A DNA stretch of 16,577 nucleotides from DYGT01 sp964607795 (lineage in GTDB: Bacteria; Patescibacteriota; Microgenomatia; UBA8517). The DNA lies in assembly GCA_964607795.1 (NCBI GenBank), contig CAZSLA010000020.1:1-16577 (forward strand), read 5' to 3'. Below, piece after piece: positions 6,733 to 14,653 of this stretch. Made by a program: the position numbers and the translations under genes. Positions within the stretch are counted from its first letter, which is position 1, and each line of letters opens with the position of its first letter. The notes beneath the pieces were generated by a model. It saw nothing but the letters and a program-made list of their open reading frames with translations, ran no database searches and was not told where the DNA came from.

Positions 6733-8448
6733 ATGCAAAAAAGAAGCAGATGGTTTTTGCTGGGGATTATAGCGATTGCCGTGCTTTTGCGATTGGTGGC
6801 CCTTGATAAAGTTCCGATTTCTCTTTTCGGTGACGAGCTTGATGTGGGCTATCACGCGTATTCAATCTTAAAAACAGGCCGCGATTATTACGGCAATTTC
6901 CTACCTTTTCATTTTCATTCTCTGGCTGAGTGGAGGACACCTCTTTATTTGTATTCGGCAATTCCGAGTGTAGCTATTTTTGGTATAAGTCCCTGGGGTG
7001 TGCGACTGCCCGCGGCCATTTTTGGCATTTTGGGAGTTTGGATGCTGTATGTCTTTGTGCGTGGTTTATATAAAGACGAGCGCTTGGCACTTTTGGCTGC
7101 CGGGATAATGGCCTTTTCTCCCTGGCACATTCAGTATAGCCGCGCGGCTTTTGAGGTGACAGAGCTTTTGTTCTTTTTCATTCTGGGCTTGCATTTATTT
7201 TTTAAAGGCCTTAAAAACGGTAAGTGGTTGTGGCTGTCGGCTGTGGCTTTGGGGCTTATGCCCTGGATTTACAGCTCGGCCAAGCTTTATACCCTGATAA
7301 TACTAGCCTTTTTGCTTCTGACATGGAGAGGGGAGCTTCTGAAACTTAAATTTAAATATCTTCTCCGGGCCGTTTTGGCATTCATTATTGTTGGTTTGCC
7401 CACGGCTTATAGCGTTTTCGCGGGCGGCGCAGCCCAGCGCTTTTCTTATATTAGTGTATTTACAGATCAAAATATCCAGTATGAAGTTGGTGCGCAAAGA
7501 CTGCAGGATGTGTTTTTCCGCGACAAACAGGAAGGAAAATTTGCCCAAAGCCCACTAGACCGTTTTTATCACAACAAACTAACTTACTGGGGAGACAAAA
7601 TTGTTAATAATTATCTAGATGCATTTTCTCTAGACTTTTTGTTTTATGAGGGAGACCCGAACCTCAGACATTCTCCCGAAGGTATGGGCCAATTTTATGT
7701 TGTAGAATCAGTGGCTTTATTTCTGGGTATTGTTTTTTATTTCTCAGGCAAAGTGTCAAGGCGTAAAAAATGGTTGATTTTGTACTGGATTTTAACGGCT
7801 GCGATTCCATCTGCCATTACCCGTGACGGCGGCAACCATGCAACCAGGCTAATTTTGATGCTTCCACCATTAATAATTCTTATGGCGTGGGGACTTTATG
7901 AAGTATATCTTCGCTTGTCGCGGCTCCCTAGGCTTGGCTTTAGCTTGGTCTATGGCCTTTTGTTTGTACTCTGCTTTGTTTTATACCAGCACAACTACTG
8001 GATTCATTATCCTTGGCACTCCGAGCGTTGGTGGCACAGCGGCTTTAAAGAGGCGGTTTCTTATATCAAGGAGCACGAGGGTGAGTATGACAAAGTTGTG
8101 ATTTCAGTTGCCAATGAACCCCCGTGGATCTTTTTTGCTGGCTGGTATCAGTATCCCCCGCGGCCTTGGCAGGAAAATTTTCCCTTGAATAATGTAGTTC
8201 CTTTGGAGGGTTACGGGGATGCAAGCCACATTGATAAGTTTTATTTTGCCTCGCCGCAGGTGGATGTCTTTGGCTGGTCCGGTGTAATAGATAGTAAAAC
8301 TTTGTATCTGGCCACTGCCAAAGAAGTTCCCATGAATTTGATTTTAGAGCCCGGCCGGACCCCGTTTGGCCTGAAACTTGTCTATTCAGTTGCCTACCCT
8401 TCGGGCGAGCCGGTATTTTATTTGCTAACGGGTGAAGCTCGGCAATGA
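6733..8448 (+). CDS. GT39-like GT-C membrane glycosyltransferase, paralog A
   Basis: Predicted 571-residue membrane protein, first of five related GT-C proteins in the window. TM1 is at 7-24. Loop 1 contains FGDELDVGYHAYSILKTGRD with D34-E35, the acidic pair used by GT39/ArnT-type enzymes to bind the polyprenyl-phosphate sugar. It continues to AEWRTPLYLY (65-74), where the other paralogs have a (G/N)D-x-K form, so both the acid and the base are exchanged conservatively (E66, R68). Further family marks are SPWHIQYSRAAFE (129-141), FLFYEGDPNLRHS (302-314), PSAITRD (R364) and a C-terminal outer domain from about 430 with NEPPWIFF (E462, P463). About twelve hydrophobic segments are visible. ATG 6733 is the first possible start after an in-frame TGA and lacks a Shine-Dalgarno; a -10 element lies 6 bases before it. 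The 3' end couples to the next gene (ATGA). Donor and acceptor unknown. Confidence 0.85.
   Translation: MQKRSRWFLLGIIAIAVLLRLVALDKVPISLFGDELDVGYHAYSILKTGRDYYGNFLPFHFHSLAEWRTPLYLYSAIPSVAIFGISPWGVRLPAAIFGILGVWMLYVFVRGLYKDERLALLAAGIMAFSPWHIQYSRAAFEVTELLFFFILGLHLFFKGLKNGKWLWLSAVALGLMPWIYSSAKLYTLIILAFLLLTWRGELLKLKFKYLLRAVLAFIIVGLPTAYSVFAGGAAQRFSYISVFTDQNIQYEVGAQRLQDVFFRDKQEGKFAQSPLDRFYHNKLTYWGDKIVNNYLDAFSLDFLFYEGDPNLRHSPEGMGQFYVVESVALFLGIVFYFSGKVSRRKKWLILYWILTAAIPSAITRDGGNHATRLILMLPPLIILMAWGLYEVYLRLSRLPRLGFSLVYGLLFVLCFVLYQHNYWIHYPWHSERWWHSGFKEAVSYIKEHEGEYDKVVISVANEPPWIFFAGWYQYPPRPWQENFPLNNVVPLEGYGDASHIDKFYFASPQVDVFGWSGVIDSKTLYLATAKEVPMNLILEPGRTPFGLKLVYSVAYPSGEPVFYLLTGEARQ
8430..8435 (+). promoter_or_regulatory. 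Shine-Dalgarno-like GGGTGA for the gene at 8445
   Basis: GGGTGA, matching the GGTGA part of the anti-Shine-Dalgarno complement, lies 9 bases before ATG 8445. It sits within the last codons of paralog A and supports the ATGA-coupled start. Confidence 0.45.
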
Positions 8449-9689
8449 AGAAAAAGATTTTATTTTTATTAATTCTGGGGCTTGTGCTTCGCCTTTGGGC
8501 TATTTTTTGGGGTTACCATGGGGACCTTAATAACAATATTTCTTGGGGGACCATGGGGTTTGTACGCGGCTTAAACGGTTTTTATGAATATGATATTTGG
8601 TCTTTTTCGGCCCCCAACCAGCCTCCTTTGTATATTCTTTTGTTTGTTTTCATCCGGGCTTTGTGGGAGTGGGTGTATGACCTAAGCCGCAGCTTAAATA
8701 CAGCCATTGCCACATTTCCCTCGGCTTTTATCTGGTTTTGGGAAGAGCGTGGCATGACTTTTTTGGTGAAATTACCTTCGATTGCGGCGGATTTTGCAAT
8801 CGGCATGGTTATTTATGGTTTTGTTAAAAAACATGCAAGTAAAATGGCAATTCCTGCTCTAGCTTTGTGGCTGCTTAATCCGGTCGTCTGGTACAACTCG
8901 GCGGTCTGGGGGCAGACGGACGCGTTGGTTAATCTTTTGGGCTTTCTTGGTGTTGTGAATCTTTTAAACAAGCATTTAGTCAAAAGCCTGGTGTTTCTTA
9001 CTTTGTCCATATTATTCAAAGGCTCATTGGCCATTTTCGCTCCGATTTTAGTATTTGTTGCCATAAGACAGAAGTATAAATTAACAAGTTGGCTAAAGGC
9101 TGGTTTTACATCTTTGGCAACCATAATAATTGTTGCCATCTGGTTTCATCCGGATTTGGATTTGTTTGTGTGGCTTTTTAAGCTTTATAACGAGCGCATT
9201 TTACCTGGAGAAATAGGCTTTTTGACTGCCAATGCCTTTAATTTCTGGTGGCTTGTGGACCCAACTGAAACGTATGATTCCATAAGATTTCTTGGGCTTC
9301 CCGCGCGCATCCTTGGTTATCTGCTTTCCTTGGGTTTGATTCTACCCCTTTTGACGCGTCTTAAAAAGTTAAAAGCAGAAACCGTTTTTTATGCCCTTTC
9401 CCTTTCAGCTCTCATCACCTTTTTATTTATGACCAGGATTCACGAGCGCTACTTATATCCATTTTTTCCTATGATCACGATTGTATTTGCTTTAAGGCCA
9501 AGAATATGGCCAGCCATATCACTGCTTTCCCTAGCCCACTTACTAAATTTGTACCACCTTTTCTGGGTTCCCAATTTCAAGCCATGGGAGAATATATATT
9601 TAAATTCCAATTTCATGAGTATTATTGCAATCATACAGATTTTTTGCTTTATTTTTTTTTATTGTGAGTATTTTCCCAAGGCCAAATGA
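8445..9689 (+). CDS. GT-C mannosyltransferase-like membrane protein (Gpi18/ALG6-ALG8-like)
   Basis: Predicted 414-residue polytopic protein, a different GT-C branch from its neighbours. TM1 (5-22) is followed by YHGDLNN with D27 as the likely catalytic acid. PNQPPLYIL (57-65) equals the YPPLY segment of Gpi18/ALG6-type enzymes. NPVVWYNSAVWGQTD (145-159) is the strongest signature: NSAVWGQxD is characteristic of Gpi18-like (COG5542-type) mannosyltransferases. FKGS near residue 193 matches the family K position, and RIHERYLYPFFP (331-342) is the conserved late-loop motif. About ten hydrophobic segments; there is no large soluble tail, unlike the paralogs around it. Known relatives use dolichol- or polyprenyl-phosphate mannose or glucose on the outer face; the sugar here is not established. 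The start is ATG 8445 (ATGA overlap, GGGTGA upstream). The stop TGA overlaps a possible ATG at 9686 of the next gene. A T9 run (9652-9660) lies near the 3' end. Confidence 0.82.
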   Translation: MKKKILFLLILGLVLRLWAIFWGYHGDLNNNISWGTMGFVRGLNGFYEYDIWSFSAPNQPPLYILLFVFIRALWEWVYDLSRSLNTAIATFPSAFIWFWEERGMTFLVKLPSIAADFAIGMVIYGFVKKHASKMAIPALALWLLNPVVWYNSAVWGQTDALVNLLGFLGVVNLLNKHLVKSLVFLTLSILFKGSLAIFAPILVFVAIRQKYKLTSWLKAGFTSLATIIIVAIWFHPDLDLFVWLFKLYNERILPGEIGFLTANAFNFWWLVDPTETYDSIRFLGLPARILGYLLSLGLILPLLTRLKKLKAETVFYALSLSALITFLFMTRIHERYLYPFFPMITIVFALRPRIWPAISLLSLAHLLNLYHLFWVPNFKPWENIYLNSNFMSIIAIIQIFCFIFFYCEYFPKAK

Positions 9690-9709
9690 TATGGTATACA
9701 CAATTTAGC

Positions 9710-9715
9710 TATAAT
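9710..9715 (+). promoter_or_regulatory. Consensus -10 (TATAAT) before GT-C paralog B, leaderless position
   Basis: A perfect TATAAT ends 6 bases before ATG 9722, the same spacing as at paralog A. ATGATA (9686-9691) gives a 4/6 match to TTGACA with an 18-base spacer. It lies in the short region after the stop of the Gpi18-like gene. If translation instead begins at ATG 9686, this would be coding sequence and the match could be accidental. Confidence 0.5.
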
Positions 9716-9721
9716 AAAAAG

Positions 9722-11368
9722 ATGCACGTCAAGTACCTCGCTCTGATACTTATCTTAGCCTCATTTTTGAGGCTTGGCTTTTTAAGTTCTCACCCTGCGG
9801 GCTATACCCCGGATGAGGCCAGCTTTGGTTATGATGCTTTTAGCCTTTTAAAAACTGGGGCCGATCAGTGGGGGAACAAATTGCCTTTGGTTTTACAGTC
9901 TTTTGGTGATGGCAAAATGCCGCTTTTGGCATATCTTGTTGTGCCAAGCGTGGCCATATTTGGCTTGAGTGAGTTTGCTGTCCGGCTTCCGAATGCCTTG
10001 CTAGGCGTGGGTGCGGTTTACCTAACTTATTTATTGACTAGGCGGGCATTTAAAAATCTAAGACTGGCTTTGATGTCGGCGTTTGTACTTGCGGTTTCTC
10101 CTTGGCACATCGCCTTAAGTAGAGGCGCTTTTGAAGCAACGCTGACCACTTTTTTTCTTACCGGTGGTATTTATTTTTTTTTAAATATAAAAAACTCCCG
10201 AAAAGAAGCCTTGTTGGCTGCCTTGTTTTTTGGTCTTAATCTGTTTAGCTATCACGCGGCCAGATTTGTTACCCCATTTATAGTGGGTCTACTTATGATT
10301 TATCAGTTTAATCTAATAAATCGGCAAGATTTGAAAGACAAAAATTTATACATTTTTGTTTTTTGTTTTTCTGCATTTTTAAGTCTGATGTTTGTAAGTA
10401 TGTTTGTGGGAGCCAATGAGCGCTTGGCCACAAGCACCATTTTGGATGCCAATCCTCCGGCTGAAGCTAGATTCAATGCTTTACTCTCGGGCTTACCGCC
10501 CGTCTTGGCGCGGATATTTAATAATCGTTTTTTAGTCGTATGCAAGACATTTTTAGATCAATATTTGCAGTATTTTTCTCCTCAATTCTGGTTTTCCCAG
10601 GGAGCGGCCGAGGGAACATATGGCATGCTGCCGGGGTTAGGAGTGCTTCATTTATTGGAGCTAGTTTTTATTTTCGGCTTTTTTATAAATGCCCGAAAAA
10701 TAAAGCATAACTCCTGGCTTATCTGCTGGCTCTTGTTGGCGCCTGTGCCTGCAGCACTTTCGCGCGGGCCAGGCTACGCGGCTAACCGCGCCGCTATCAT
10801 GCTTCCGGCACTATCCATATTTTTGGCCTTGGGTTGGGAAAATATTTATGAGATTTTAAGGGAAAAAAGAAAAACTATTTTTATAAAAGCCATACTTGCT
10901 GCTTATTTGTTATCGATGCTTTATTTTGCAGAGAAATATTTTATCCAGCAAAAGTATGAACAATCCCAGGATATGGTGTATGGCACCCGCGAGCTCTTTT
11001 CTTATTTAAGTTCCCAAGAAGCAATGTATGAGCAAATTATTGTTTCTAAGTCTCTATCCGAGCCCCACATTTTTTATGCTTTTTACTCCCAGATGAATCC
11101 TGTCAAATACCAAAATGCCACAAAAAATTGGCATTACCGCGAAATGGGCTTCAATTGGGTAGACCAGATGCCCAGCTATACACTTGGCAAATATGTTTTT
11201 ACTGGCATGAATTATGAAAAATACTCATCTTTTTCAGATGTTTTATTGGTCGGTCGGCCCGAGGAGTTTCCCGCTAAGGCTTTTGTTGTTGCAAAAATTA
11301 AATATCCTGATCTAACGGATGCCTTTTGGGTGGTTAATCCCAATACTAGGCCATTTGCACAGCAATGA
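9722..11368 (+). CDS. GT39-like GT-C membrane glycosyltransferase, paralog B
   Basis: Predicted 548-residue membrane protein. TM1 is at 5-21, and the first loop has TPDEASFGYDAFSLLKTGAD (D31-E32) and FGDGKMPLL (61-69; D63, K65). Further marks are SPWHIALSRGAFE (126-138), FWFSQGAAEG in place of the usual FLF-x2-GD, PAALSRG (R348) and, in the C-terminal outer domain, SEPHIFYAFY (E447, P448). The family role is transfer of a sugar from a polyprenyl-phosphate donor outside the membrane. Two starts are possible. ATG 9722 places D-E at residues 31-32, in line with the other paralogs (34-37), and follows a TATAAT by 6 bases. ATG 9686 overlaps the previous stop as ATGA with AAGG 4 bases upstream, but adds 12 residues ahead of TM1. 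I prefer 9722 moderately. Compared with A, D and E, the acidic D after FLF-x2-G is missing here (GA instead of GD). The stop overlaps paralog C (ATGA). Confidence 0.83.
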   Translation: MHVKYLALILILASFLRLGFLSSHPAGYTPDEASFGYDAFSLLKTGADQWGNKLPLVLQSFGDGKMPLLAYLVVPSVAIFGLSEFAVRLPNALLGVGAVYLTYLLTRRAFKNLRLALMSAFVLAVSPWHIALSRGAFEATLTTFFLTGGIYFFLNIKNSRKEALLAALFFGLNLFSYHAARFVTPFIVGLLMIYQFNLINRQDLKDKNLYIFVFCFSAFLSLMFVSMFVGANERLATSTILDANPPAEARFNALLSGLPPVLARIFNNRFLVVCKTFLDQYLQYFSPQFWFSQGAAEGTYGMLPGLGVLHLLELVFIFGFFINARKIKHNSWLICWLLLAPVPAALSRGPGYAANRAAIMLPALSIFLALGWENIYEILREKRKTIFIKAILAAYLLSMLYFAEKYFIQQKYEQSQDMVYGTRELFSYLSSQEAMYEQIIVSKSLSEPHIFYAFYSQMNPVKYQNATKNWHYREMGFNWVDQMPSYTLGKYVFTGMNYEKYSSFSDVLLVGRPEEFPAKAFVVAKIKYPDLTDAFWVVNPNTRPFAQQ

Positions 11369-13035
11369 AATTAATTACTAAAAGGCATGTTTTAATTGTG
11401 ATTTTGCTTGCAGGCACTGTGGTGAGGTTTGTAAATCTCCCGCAAAATCCACCTTCACTAAATTGGGATGAGGTGAGCCATGGCTACAATGCTTATGCAA
11501 TTCTCAAAACCGGCCAGGACGAGTGGGGCAAAAGCTGGCCTTTGATTTTCAGAGCTTATGGGGATTATAAGCTGCCCGTTTATATTTATACAACCGTGCC
11601 GTTTGTCTGGGCCTTTGGCCTTAATGCTTGGGCTGTGCGTTTGCCCTCGGTAATTTCTGGTATAATAGCCATTTTTTTGTTTTACCTTTTAGTAAATAAA
11701 CTAACCAAAGACCGGTTTCTTGGCATACTTGCGGCTTTTTTGTATGCACTTGAGCCATGGACAGTAGTTCTTTCCCGGCCAGCTTTGGAGGCCAATTTCG
11801 CAAATTCATTGATTCTCGGGGGAGCGCTTTTTTTCTTTAAGTCATTGGACGGTAAGCTAAGAAATTTCTATTTGAGCGCTTTACTTTTGAGCCTTTCGGT
11901 GTGGACTTATAACACAGCCCGTGTTTTTGCCCCTTTTTTTGTATTAATGCTTTTTATTTTATATCGAAAAGAAATATTAAAAGCATATCCACTCAAAAAA
12001 CTAGTCGGAGTTTTTGTTCTGTTTGCTATCTTTTTTATCCCTATGCTTGTGCAATTATTAGCACCTCAAGGGCTTGCCAGGTACGGATTGGTGGCAATTA
12101 TTGATGACCATGCCCTTTATGAAATTGGCCTTAGCCGCGAAAGCTCCAATTTTTCGCCTCTAGTTACTCGTCTGGTTTACAACCGCGTTAGCTATTTTAT
12201 TCCCAGGTTTATTGCCAACTACTTGTCTTATTTTGACCCGCGTTTTTTGTTTCTTTCTGGTTCAAGTAATTTTCAGTTTAGCCTGCCGAAGTTTGGGGTT
12301 TTGTCACTTGTACATATTTTTACTTTTTACTGCGGTATTGCGGTAGCCGTTTTTGAGCGCAAAAAATGGCAAATTGTTCTTTTTTTCTGGCTAATTTTAT
12401 CGCCCATCCCGGGGAGCGTCACGCGCGAAGCTCCACACGCTCTTCGCAGCCTCGTGATGGCGCCCGCAGCTATTGTTTTTATTTCTATTGGCATCAATAA
12501 AATATTGTCTTCTATTAAACAAATAAATCTCAAAAGGATTTTCATATCTTTGTATCTTTTAGCAACCTTTGTATGTTACTTTATTTATTTGAAATATTAT
12601 TTTGGCGAATACAAGACCAATTATTCCTGGAGCTGGCAATATGGCTACCAGGAGCTAGTTCAATTAATCAAAGAGAAATATGTTAGTTATGACATGATTT
12701 TGATAACTAAAAAATACGGCGAGCCACACGAATTTATATTATTCTACTGGCCGTGGGATCCGCAGAAATACAGAAACGACGAAAACCTAAACCGCTTTTA
12801 TCAATCAAACTGGTACTGGGTGGACAGTTTTGACAAGTTTTATTTTTTGAATGATTGGGAAATTGCCCAAGGGCCGCATTTTCAGTTTGCTTTGGAAAGC
12901 GGCGCAAAAATAAACTGTGGCGAACCCAAATGCCTGCTTATTACAAGCCCGGGCAATGTGCCTTCGGATTGGTATAAAATAGATGAGATCAAGTTTTTGG
13001 ATGGAGGCGTGTCCTATGAAATATATGCTGAATAA
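11365..13035 (+). CDS. GT39-like GT-C membrane glycosyltransferase, paralog C
   Basis: Predicted 556-residue membrane protein of the same family. TM1 is about 9-24. Loop 1 reads NWDEVSHGYNAYAILKTGQD (D35-E36), then YGDYKLPVYIY (65-75; D67, K69), which corresponds to the KPPL segment of ArnT-type enzymes. The second loop is EPWTVVLSRPALE (130-142), a divergent form in which the H after PW is a T. FLFLSGSSNFQF follows YFDPR, lacking the GD pair. GSVTRE has R354. The C-terminal outer domain (about 420-556) contains GEPHEFILFY (E453, P454). Two cysteines (INCGEPKC) sit near the C-terminus and are absent from the equivalent region of the other paralogs. The start is the ATGA overlap with paralog B, with no clear Shine-Dalgarno. 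The last codons carry the GGAGG that serves the next gene, which overlaps by 20 bases. Function beyond GT-C class is not known. Confidence 0.84.
   Translation: MKLITKRHVLIVILLAGTVVRFVNLPQNPPSLNWDEVSHGYNAYAILKTGQDEWGKSWPLIFRAYGDYKLPVYIYTTVPFVWAFGLNAWAVRLPSVISGIIAIFLFYLLVNKLTKDRFLGILAAFLYALEPWTVVLSRPALEANFANSLILGGALFFFKSLDGKLRNFYLSALLLSLSVWTYNTARVFAPFFVLMLFILYRKEILKAYPLKKLVGVFVLFAIFFIPMLVQLLAPQGLARYGLVAIIDDHALYEIGLSRESSNFSPLVTRLVYNRVSYFIPRFIANYLSYFDPRFLFLSGSSNFQFSLPKFGVLSLVHIFTFYCGIAVAVFERKKWQIVLFFWLILSPIPGSVTREAPHALRSLVMAPAAIVFISIGINKILSSIKQINLKRIFISLYLLATFVCYFIYLKYYFGEYKTNYSWSWQYGYQELVQLIKEKYVSYDMILITKKYGEPHEFILFYWPWDPQKYRNDENLNRFYQSNWYWVDSFDKFYFLNDWEIAQGPHFQFALESGAKINCGEPKCLLITSPGNVPSDWYKIDEIKFLDGGVSYEIYAE
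13003..13007 (+). promoter_or_regulatory. Strong Shine-Dalgarno GGAGG for paralog D
   Basis: GGAGG with 8 bases to ATG 13016 is the best ribosome binding site in the window. It decides the start of paralog D in favour of 13016 over an ATG at 13025 or 12983. The bases also encode the conserved D-G-G near the C-terminus of paralog C. Confidence 0.75.
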
Positions 13036-14653
13036 ATCCACACTTACAATTGTGGCGATTTTACTCTTGGCCTTTGGTCTGAGGTTTTACAATTTAGAAA
13101 ATAATCCGCCTGGGCTAACGCCCGATGAGGCTGCTCTGGGCTATAATGCTTATTCGATTTTAAAAACTGCCCGCGATGAGCACGGGAGTTTTTTGCCCGT
13201 GATCTTCGAATCTTTTGGCGATTACAAGCCTGGCTTGTATGTTTACTTAACCGTACCATTTGTTTTTTTGTTTGGACTCGTAGAAGTAGCTGTCCGGCTT
13301 CCAAGCGTGCTTGCCGGCACATTCTCGGTGCTGTTTTTGTATCTCTTGGTCAAAAAATTATTTACGCCGAAAATTGCGCTGGTTGCAGCCCTGCTTATGG
13401 CGCTTAATCCCTGGTCCGTGCATTTTTCCCGCGGCGCTTGGGAGGTGAATATGGCTTTGACACTGACAATGTTAGCCGTCTATTTGTTTTTTCGAGGACT
13501 TGAAAACGCAAAGTTTATGCCATTTTCGGGAGCTACTTTTGGCCTCACACTTTGGACATACCAGGGGGCAAAGCTCATAAGTATGCTTTTACTCATAAGC
13601 TTGTTGGCTCTAAATTACCGGCAAATTATAAAAATAAAAGTAGGCTACTTATTTATTTCCCTAATAATTAGTTTAATTTTTGTACTCCCGATTGCCACTT
13701 CATTTTTCAATGGCCAGGCAGGTCGGCTGTCTGTATTTAGCGTTTTTTCTTACCCCAGGCCAGTTGAATACCGTGATGCATTTTTATCTGAGGCAAATAT
13801 TAAGGCAAGTTCGCCGACCTACTATTTATTTTATTCAGAGTCTTTGAATTTTTTGCGCGGCATTTTGGGGCGTTATACAAATCATTATTCTACTGAATTT
13901 CTGTTTTTCAAAGGCGACTGGCAAAATCCAAAACATAGCCCGCCTTACCATGGCTTATTGCTTTATGCAAGCTTGGCGACCATTCCCATTGGCTTGTTTT
14001 ATTTGCTTCGTAGGCTGGATAAAAACCGGACTTTTGTTTTGTTATGGTTGCTCCTTGCTCCTTTGCCTGCGGCTTTATCGCGTGATCAGGTGCATGCCGT
14101 GCGTTCATTGTTTCTTTTGGTGCCTTTGGTGATTCTCGCCGCCTTGGGGGTTGAGTCTTTGTGGGAGCGATTTAAAACAAAGGCATCGGTATTACTGGCC
14201 TTTTCTTATTTGCTTTCCTTTATTTTGTTTATTGATGCTGAATTTGTTCATTTGCCCAAGGTCCAAGTAAGTCAGTGGGGAAATTATAAAGAGGTTGCCC
14301 TGCAGTTGAAAAAACTTTCGGCTAACTATAGCACGGTTATCGTCCAGCAGTCGTACAACCAGCCATATATTTATTATCTTTTCTATAGTCAATATAATCC
14401 CGCTTTGTATCAAAAAGTCAGTTCATTTAAAGAAAGTGGCGGACATGACGTCGGTTTAATAGAGCGAATCGATAATATCAAGTTTCAGGAGCTTAATTGG
14501 GGTGAAATCTACAGGGCTGAAAATGCTGTTTTAATTGTGGAAGCGGACACGGTGCCCAAAGAAAAGATCGAAAGCACTCCAGAGCTTGGTTTAATTAATC
14601 AAATTGCCTACAAAGATGGAGGACCTGCTTTCTATGTTTTAGAAATCCGATGA
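13016..14653 (+). CDS. GT39-like GT-C membrane glycosyltransferase, paralog D
   Basis: Predicted 545-residue membrane protein. TM1 spans about 9-25. Loop 1 has TPDEAALGYNAYSILKTARD (D37-E38) and FGDYKPGLYVY (67-77; D69, K71). NPWSVHFSRGAWE (131-143) is the second loop. FLFFKGDWQNPKHSP matches the full FLF-x2-GD form shared with A and E. PAALSRD has R356. The C-terminal outer domain holds NQPYIYYLFY, with Q449 where A-C have Glu, and ends with a KDGGPAFYV stretch. It is closest to paralog E, sharing DEAALGYNAYS, DEHG and HFSRGAWEVN. As with its neighbours, the expected activity is sugar transfer from a polyprenyl-phosphate donor outside the cell. The start at 13016 is fixed by GGAGG; the gene overlaps C by 20 bases and couples to E through ATGA. 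The exact sugar is unknown. Confidence 0.85.
   Translation: MKYMLNKSTLTIVAILLLAFGLRFYNLENNPPGLTPDEAALGYNAYSILKTARDEHGSFLPVIFESFGDYKPGLYVYLTVPFVFLFGLVEVAVRLPSVLAGTFSVLFLYLLVKKLFTPKIALVAALLMALNPWSVHFSRGAWEVNMALTLTMLAVYLFFRGLENAKFMPFSGATFGLTLWTYQGAKLISMLLLISLLALNYRQIIKIKVGYLFISLIISLIFVLPIATSFFNGQAGRLSVFSVFSYPRPVEYRDAFLSEANIKASSPTYYLFYSESLNFLRGILGRYTNHYSTEFLFFKGDWQNPKHSPPYHGLLLYASLATIPIGLFYLLRRLDKNRTFVLLWLLLAPLPAALSRDQVHAVRSLFLLVPLVILAALGVESLWERFKTKASVLLAFSYLLSFILFIDAEFVHLPKVQVSQWGNYKEVALQLKKLSANYSTVIVQQSYNQPYIYYLFYSQYNPALYQKVSSFKESGGHDVGLIERIDNIKFQELNWGEIYRAENAVLIVEADTVPKEKIESTPELGLINQIAYKDGGPAFYVLEIR

Noticed and set aside
9690..9721. Factor-independent terminator in the longest non-coding stretch
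   Set aside because: No GC-rich hairpin followed by a T run is present; the stretch looks like a promoter instead.
11658..11666. Perfect extended -10 TGGTATAAT
   Set aside because: It is inside paralog C coding for a membrane segment and no start codon of a credible gene follows at a useful distance.
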